Below, one piece after another: positions 59,230 to 64,000 of a stretch of DNA of 64,000 nt (its first letter is position 1; every line of letters begins with the position of its first letter). Source of the DNA: Geosiphon pyriformis (lineage: Eukaryota > Glomeromycota > Glomeromycetes > Archaeosporales > Geosiphonaceae); the NCBI GenBank assembly GCA_016748015.1, contig JAAOMT010000603.1, forward strand, positions 353,532 to 417,531, given 5' to 3'. The position numbers and the translations under genes are program-made. The notes under the pieces are model-generated. The model was not told the DNA's origin. It made no database searches and saw only the letters and a program-made list of their open reading frames with translations.

Positions 59230-60404
59230 TAAAAATGATAAAATAACAACTTATTTGTGCTTAAAAATATTCACAATTAATGTAAACAAACACAAAACAT
59301 CAATTATAACAAAATTTGTTATAAAAAATTAATTTTTATGCAAAAACTTGAAAAATTATTTGCTTAAATATAATTTTAATTATTTCTTCCAATTTTATGT
59401 TAATTTTGCAAAATTTTTATTGTTTTCAAAACATTTTTTTTTTACATTTAATAAAATCATATTTTTTCAAAGTTTTCAATAATCTAAAAATGCCATATTT
59501 TCATGATTTTAATTATTACCATGTTTCAAATGTATACTGAATATTCTTTTTTGCAGCACTTGCAAATAAGCATTTTTCTTCTTTATTAAAATATAATATA
59601 AAGATTACTTAGTTTTATTAATTATTTGAAAACTTACCATATAAGCACAACACTTTCCACATTTAAAAAGAAACAATCAATTAAAAGACCCCAGACATTT
59701 ATGTCATAACATCTCTATAGATTCAAGGACTTGTGGAGCAAAGAACCTAATTCCACAAGCGAAGACTTTATCAATAGAATAACAATAAGATTAATGCCAT
59801 TATAACTCACATTTAAAGCATTATAAATATCTTACATATCAGTAACAGCTAGATGAACCGACTCTGCATCAAGGTGCTTTTGGCGGTCATATTTTTCTTG
59901 AAGCCATGGCTTCATCCCCTCTGCTCCCAATTCATCAATCGTTTTAACATCATAACGGAAAATGAGGTTGATTTTCAGATCTTCTCCCAATTTATTTCCA
60001 AAGGTTTCCGAATCGTCATCCATTCCCTGCTGCTGATCATCCTGCTTGGCCGGAACTCTTATGGTCTCATCTTCTGGCAAAATTGACATATAGGTGGAGT
60101 CGGAAACGTTTATCGTTGTAATAACTGGTTTCGTGTCAGAAATTTCTAAAAATTATGCAATAGTATGAGAATCTGATAAATCTGGGCGAAAATTAGGACC
60201 AGTATAAGAGTAGGCACATTGATATAGATCTCGTTTGTAAAGGTTATGATCATATGAAGAACGTCGTGTTACAAAGCCCGGGCGAGTTGACGTTTTTGAA
60301 TTGTCGTGCGAAGGTGTGAAAGGTGCGAAGAAATAAAACGAATTGATGAAATAAATTTTTACTAGATTATTAATCGCCCACGACTCATTTATAACCACAT
60401 GCAT
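59230..60404 (-). pseudogene. Orphan gene family, copy 2: 5' half intact, 3' half transition-mutated
   Basis: Exon 1 from an ATG at 60089 to 59836 begins MSILPEDETIRVPAKQDDQQ, is acidic, and contains FRYDVKTIDELGAEGMKPWL. Exon 2 is 59712-59638 and encodes YDINVWGLLIDCFFLNVESV. Introns use GTAAG donors. Exon 3 should start near 59582, but the acceptor TAATAG has become TAATAA and the remainder is saturated with C-to-T and G-to-A changes relative to copy 1 at 6778-7231. Homology can still be followed to about 59235. The same frame extends upstream to 60404 across one TAA at 60153-60155 (compatible with CAA), so the true start may lie further up. It is divergently placed from PRP4. Function unknown. 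Confidence 0.6.
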
Positions 60405-60618
60405 TAGTATCTATAGGAAACTTTAATGGTTCTCTTTTCTGCAGCAAGTTGAATTTTACTGGATTAGAAATTTTTCATGATGAAACCCTTATGAGAGTAT
60501 GTAAATTTATTCTTACAAGATTTTATATCACGCGACTTTTGCCTGAAATGATTTGAATTAAAATGTTGATCAAAGATCATGTGTAAATCTTATAACCAAA
60601 TTACTTCTTTGCTACACC

Positions 60619-61531
60619 ATGGCTGCTCCCATGGAGCTCGATAGTAAGTTAGCAAAGAGAGTAGGCGAGTCGTCCCAAACAAACGCTCAAAAGCAAAGAG
60701 TTCACTTTGGTAGTCTAGAAGAGTCCGAAAGGCAGTCACGCAAGAAAGCTGTCGCGCCTGAGGTGAAGACCGAATATTTTTCTGACGAGTTTTTTAATGT
60801 TTCTGATGTTACTTAACATTTTAAATTTTATAAAAATTCAGGATTCCAACAATAATAGCATATCATTGGAGGATTTAGGTACCCCATCTCTTTTTTCTGA
60901 TCGACTTGTTCAAATTAGCGATTTTTAGAACTTACCAGTAAAAAATTTAGCCGAAGATACCAAATATGAGCATTCAGAATCTTCAAAAAGAGCGCGTGAG
61001 GATCATCAAGCGATCTTAGATGAATTTGAGCGAAAAAAACGCGCGCGAACTCTTGCTGTACCCACTGATGATGGCCGTGTCAGAGCAAAACTAAGGGAGC
61101 TTAGCGAACCACAATGTTTATTTGGAGAAGGGGTATGTTATTTTTGTTTCACAATGCTTTTAAGAGATTTGGATACTCTAAACTCTTTATTTTATTAGCC
61201 TGGAGATCGTCGCGATCGATTACGGTATTTATTGTCGAAACTTGAAGGTGCTGAAGTAGTTCCTGACGAAGAAGACGATTCTGAGTCAGAAGAAGAGGAA
61301 GAGGTATTATTTTGTGGGATTTAAGAAAATTTGATAATTCGTCTCAACAGTTATTGACCGATTTTAAAACTCAGAACAAACTTTTTCTCCAAGAAAGAAG
61401 AAGAATTTTATACTCTTGGTACCCAATCTCTCTTGGATGCAAGACGATGGATTGCACGATATTCTTTGCCAAGGTTTGTTGAATATAATTATATATATGC
61501 GGGCAATATATTTGCAGCTTCATAACCAAGC

Positions 61532-61592
<61 letters not shown>

Positions 61593-63250
61593 CCAACCAA
61601 CCAACCAACCAACCAACCAACCCACAATATCGAAGGGTAAGGGATCGACTTAAAAAACAGCGTGCTGAATACGAATTACCATTACCACAATTAAAGTCGC
61701 TCAGAAAAGATTTATTCACTGCTCTCAAGGTAACTAAAATATTCTTTTGGTTAGCTATTACCTCTTTATTAATTTGGAATAACTTATCTCAATATACGAT
61801 TTAGTCTTATACCAACCTAAGCTCGCAAATCGGTGATGACCGACCAATTTCACAATCTGTATTTTCTCCCAACTGCCAATTAATAGCAACTGGGTCTTGG
61901 GGCGGTTTGTGTAAATTATGGAGTGTTCCAAGTTGTGATTCTGTTGGGACTTTAAAAGGTCAGTTTTATCTTCCAGAAAATATCTGTTTTTGATTACTTC
62001 AGAATTTCCGCTGATCAATTTATTTTAAATTTAGGTCATACTGATCGTATTGGGGGGATTGCTTGGCATCCAGAGGCCACAATTTCTATAGGAGCAAATA
62101 GTGTTAATTTGGCATCTGGAGCAGCCGATTGTTTGATCCATCTATGGTCGTTGGAAAGCGAATTACCTATTGCTTCATTACAAGGTCATGCTGCAAGGGT
62201 TGCAAAAATTGATTTTCATCCTTCAGGAAGGTTTCTTGGAAGTGCTAGGTAATTCTTTTGCAAGATTCTTGCATTTTCTGATCTAAAATGGTTGAAAGTT
62301 TCCACAAATTTGACCCCATGTTATAGTGATGATACCACGTGGCGATTATGGGATATTGAAACCACTGTAGAGTTGTTACTTCAAGAAGGACATGCCAAGG
62401 AAGTTTGTGCAATTCGTTTTCAAAAGGATGGTGCTCTAATTGCTACCGGGTAGGTACGTCTCGAACATTTAAAACTTCCTGCACTTAAAAATTCCTCGCT
62501 TATATTCTTTGAATATTCTCCAGTGGTCGGGATTCCATCGGACGTGTTTGGGATTTGAGAACTGGTAGATCTACAATGGTTTTAGAGGGTCACATAAATG
62601 AAATATTTGCCGTGGATTTCTCGCCCAATGGGTAATTTTTACGAATTTATCTCCCTTTTCAATCCAAAGAAAGTCGAATTAAACTTTAAAAAATGTTCAA
62701 AATCATCTAGGTACCAAGTAGCAACCGGAAGTGGAGACAATACAATACGAATATGGGACATTCGTACATTACGTTCAATTTACACCATTGCTGCCCATAA
62801 ATCATTAGTTTCTGACTTGAAATTCTTTCACGGTTCTTCAAGTTTCGTCAATGAAGAATGGTCAAATAGTGTTAAATCTACCATTTCCGGATTATATATG
62901 GCTAGTTCTGGGTTCGATGGAGTCATAAACATATGGTCAGCAGATGATTGGAATTTGCTGAAAAGCTTGGCGGGTCACCATGGGAAAGTTATGGCAGTTG
63001 ATGTTTCTTCAGGTAAGTTATTTCGGATGAAATGTTGTATTAAAGAAATTAATTTTTGCTATTTTCAATGTATTCTCAAATTTCTAGATAACAATTTTAT
63101 CGCTTCTTGTGGATCCGACCGTACATTTAAACTGGTAATTATTGAACCTTTGTCAATTTATTTTCAATTTCTACTTTGAAAATAACAATATTTTTCAATC
63201 ATACTCGAAATTTTTATATTAAGTGGTCGAACGAAAGCATGGAACTTTAG
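60619..63250 (+). CDS. PRP4: U4/U6 small nuclear ribonucleoprotein PRP4, twelve exons
   Basis: Spliceosome component of the U4/U6-U5 tri-snRNP. Exons: 60619-60762, 60929-61132, 61199-61303, 61394-61473, 61642-61729, 61805-61958, 62035-62248, 62327-62449, 62524-62631, 62711-63012, 63088-63134, 63224-63250; all phases agree and give 531 residues (human PRPF4 about 522). The N-terminal [12 protein letters not shown] (27-38) and the PRP4/SFM-type segment [20 protein letters not shown] to LFGEG (about 80-116) precede seven WD blades from about residue 208, ending with the dipeptides LWS, LWS, LWD, VWD, IWD, IWS and LWS. An alternative acceptor at 60841 would add 87 nt to exon 2 but contains an in-frame TAG (60926-60928). 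I therefore chose the acceptor ending exactly with that TAG. The Kozak context ACACCATGG supports the start. Confidence 0.93.
60763..60928 (+). other. PRP4 intron 1 with two competing acceptors
   Basis: Donor GTGAAG at 60763. Acceptor 1 (TTCAG, ends 60841) gives a 79-nt intron like the others, but leads into TAG after 28 codons. Acceptor 2 (TTTTAG, ends 60928) removes that codon. Both are phase 0, so the choice toggles between a truncated and a full-length protein. Confidence 0.6.
61534..61620. repeat. (CAAT)n/(CAAC)n compound microsatellite in PRP4 intron 4
   Basis: About fourteen ATCA tetranucleotides followed by about seven CAAC units, within the 168-nt intron 61474-61641. The open reading seen across it (a SINQ repeat) is intronic and not a protein. 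Confidence 0.85.
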
Positions 63251-63634
63251 CAGTTAAATTTAACACCAATGAAAATTATTCGTCATGTCTGCCTTTGGGA
63301 ACAAGACAAAGATAATTAATAATAAAAATTGTTCCCATTTCTAATTAATGAGTTTTTCGGTTCCGACGTTCAAACCAAAGCCGAATGAAATCAGTTTGCA
63401 AAGTTTTGTGTGTTCCTCGATGTTTCTTCAAGGCCTTCGTTATATAAAACCAAATAAAATAATCTTGGGCTCATTTCCATATAAATTTATGTTTACTACG
63501 AGCTTGTTCCTCGAGTCGATTAATACGAAAGTATCTTTAGGTAAATCTTAGATATGAGGCAGGGAGATTTCTTTAGATAAATCATATTGAGAACTTAAAC
63601 TTTCGGTTCTTGGAAATACCTTTTGGATATAAAT
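63251..63634. other. Spacer between convergent genes
   Basis: Holds the 3' ends of PRP4 (plus) and of the next gene (minus). A short minus-strand reading at about 63430-63344 (KALKKHRGTHKTLQTDFIRL) looks protein-like but has no supporting exon that I could join. Confidence 0.4.
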
Positions 63635-64000
63635 TTATAAAATATCGTCCCAAGTCTCGTTATAGTGGCCATCATTATCTTCGTCTGATTCATCAGCTTC
63701 GCTGTCATCGACATCTACTTTTTCTCGTTTTAACATGCATTCTAAGAAGATGGATTATTTTAATTACTGTCGAAAAGTACCGAGATCAAATAAAAAATAA
63801 TAAAAATAATTCCTACTGCGACATCTCGCCTTTTCAGCGTTTTTACGTTGAGCCTAAAAACAAAAACAATTAATTTCGATTAAAAAAGTAATACACATAA
63901 TATTTTCTTTAGGAATGGAATTTAACAGATTGCTTCGAGTAAAAGCATATCTTAATATTTTGGAGTTGAGAGAGGCCCTACTAATTTGGAAACGAAGAGA
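63635..64000 (-). CDS. 3' part of an unrecognised gene with an acidic C-terminus (partial)
   Basis: The last exon, 63741-63635, encodes LKREKVDVDDSEADESDEDN followed by a short tail ending TWDDIL. The preceding exon, 63853-63817, encodes AQRKNAEKARCR; the intron between is 75 nt with matched phase and GT-AG ends. Further upstream the reading LNSKILRYAFTRSNLLNSIP at about 63965-63905 may be another exon, but I cannot fix its donor. The gene runs off the window. A basic stretch followed by an Asp/Glu/Ser tail is common in nuclear or nucleolar proteins; I do not recognise the family. Confidence 0.5.

Noticed and set aside
60879-60928. 50-nt intron GTACCC...TTTTAG inside PRP4 exon 2 to remove the TAG
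   Set aside because: Its length is not a multiple of three and removing it breaks the frame of the PRP4/SFM segment.
61416-61640. Open reading with many SINQ repeats
   Set aside because: It lies in PRP4 intron 4 and comes from a CAAT microsatellite.

Overview
The window looks like nuclear DNA of a filamentous fungus, most consistent with an arbuscular mycorrhizal fungus (Glomeromycotina). The reasons are very AT-rich spacers, small 64-90 nt GT-AG introns, and LINE and orphan gene families of a style I associate with that group. The taxonomic call is inference; no rRNA or tRNA was recognised. Host genes sit at the two ends and the middle is a nested transposon graveyard.

Left end (1-10.6 kb): a three-exon secreted or anchored orphan gene (77-1466, minus); scattered gene fragments, including a Kelch-like piece; a 31-bp foldback minisatellite; one copy of an orphan gene family (6360-7490, plus) followed by a broken TnpB/Fanzor-like zinc-ribbon fragment; then two good metabolic genes on the minus strand, UDP-glucose 4-epimerase and a pyrimidine/cytosolic 5'-nucleotidase III homologue with three exons.

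Middle (11.4-59 kb): three LINE copies, each about 6.7-6.9 kb once insertions are removed. LINE-1 (plus, 11421-26850) is split by a Ty3/gypsy element (family A, 13068-21668), which itself carries a solo LTR of family C. LINE-3 (minus, 26896-33560) lies tail-to-tail with it and is the best preserved. LINE-2 (plus, 34301-54480) is split by a complete dUTPase-bearing gypsy element on the minus strand (family B, 37233-47121) and by four solo LTRs. All eight LTR insertions show 4-bp target duplications, perfect or with one transition. Further right are a degraded LTR-C and three more LINE relics in extremely AT-rich sequence.

Right end (59-64 kb): a second copy of the orphan family (minus), a twelve-exon PRP4 spliceosomal WD40 gene (plus), and the 3' end of an unrecognised acidic-tailed gene (minus).

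Two themes tie the window together. First, decay is dominated by C-to-T and G-to-A changes: the element-B polyprotein stays in one frame for 5.5 kb but carries about two dozen stops compatible with CAA/CAG/CGA/TGG transitions, and several catalytic Asp codons have become Asn. The two orphan-family paralogues are hit on opposite halves, each on the side facing an AT desert, which suggests a RIP-like or methylation-driven process with sharp edges. Second, the retroelements keep readable expression signals: a TTTAAAC -1 frameshift heptamer at the gag-pol junction of element A, an ATGA stop/start overlap between the two LINE ORFs, a cysteine-rich module between protease and RT, and an extra ORF in the env position of both gypsy families.
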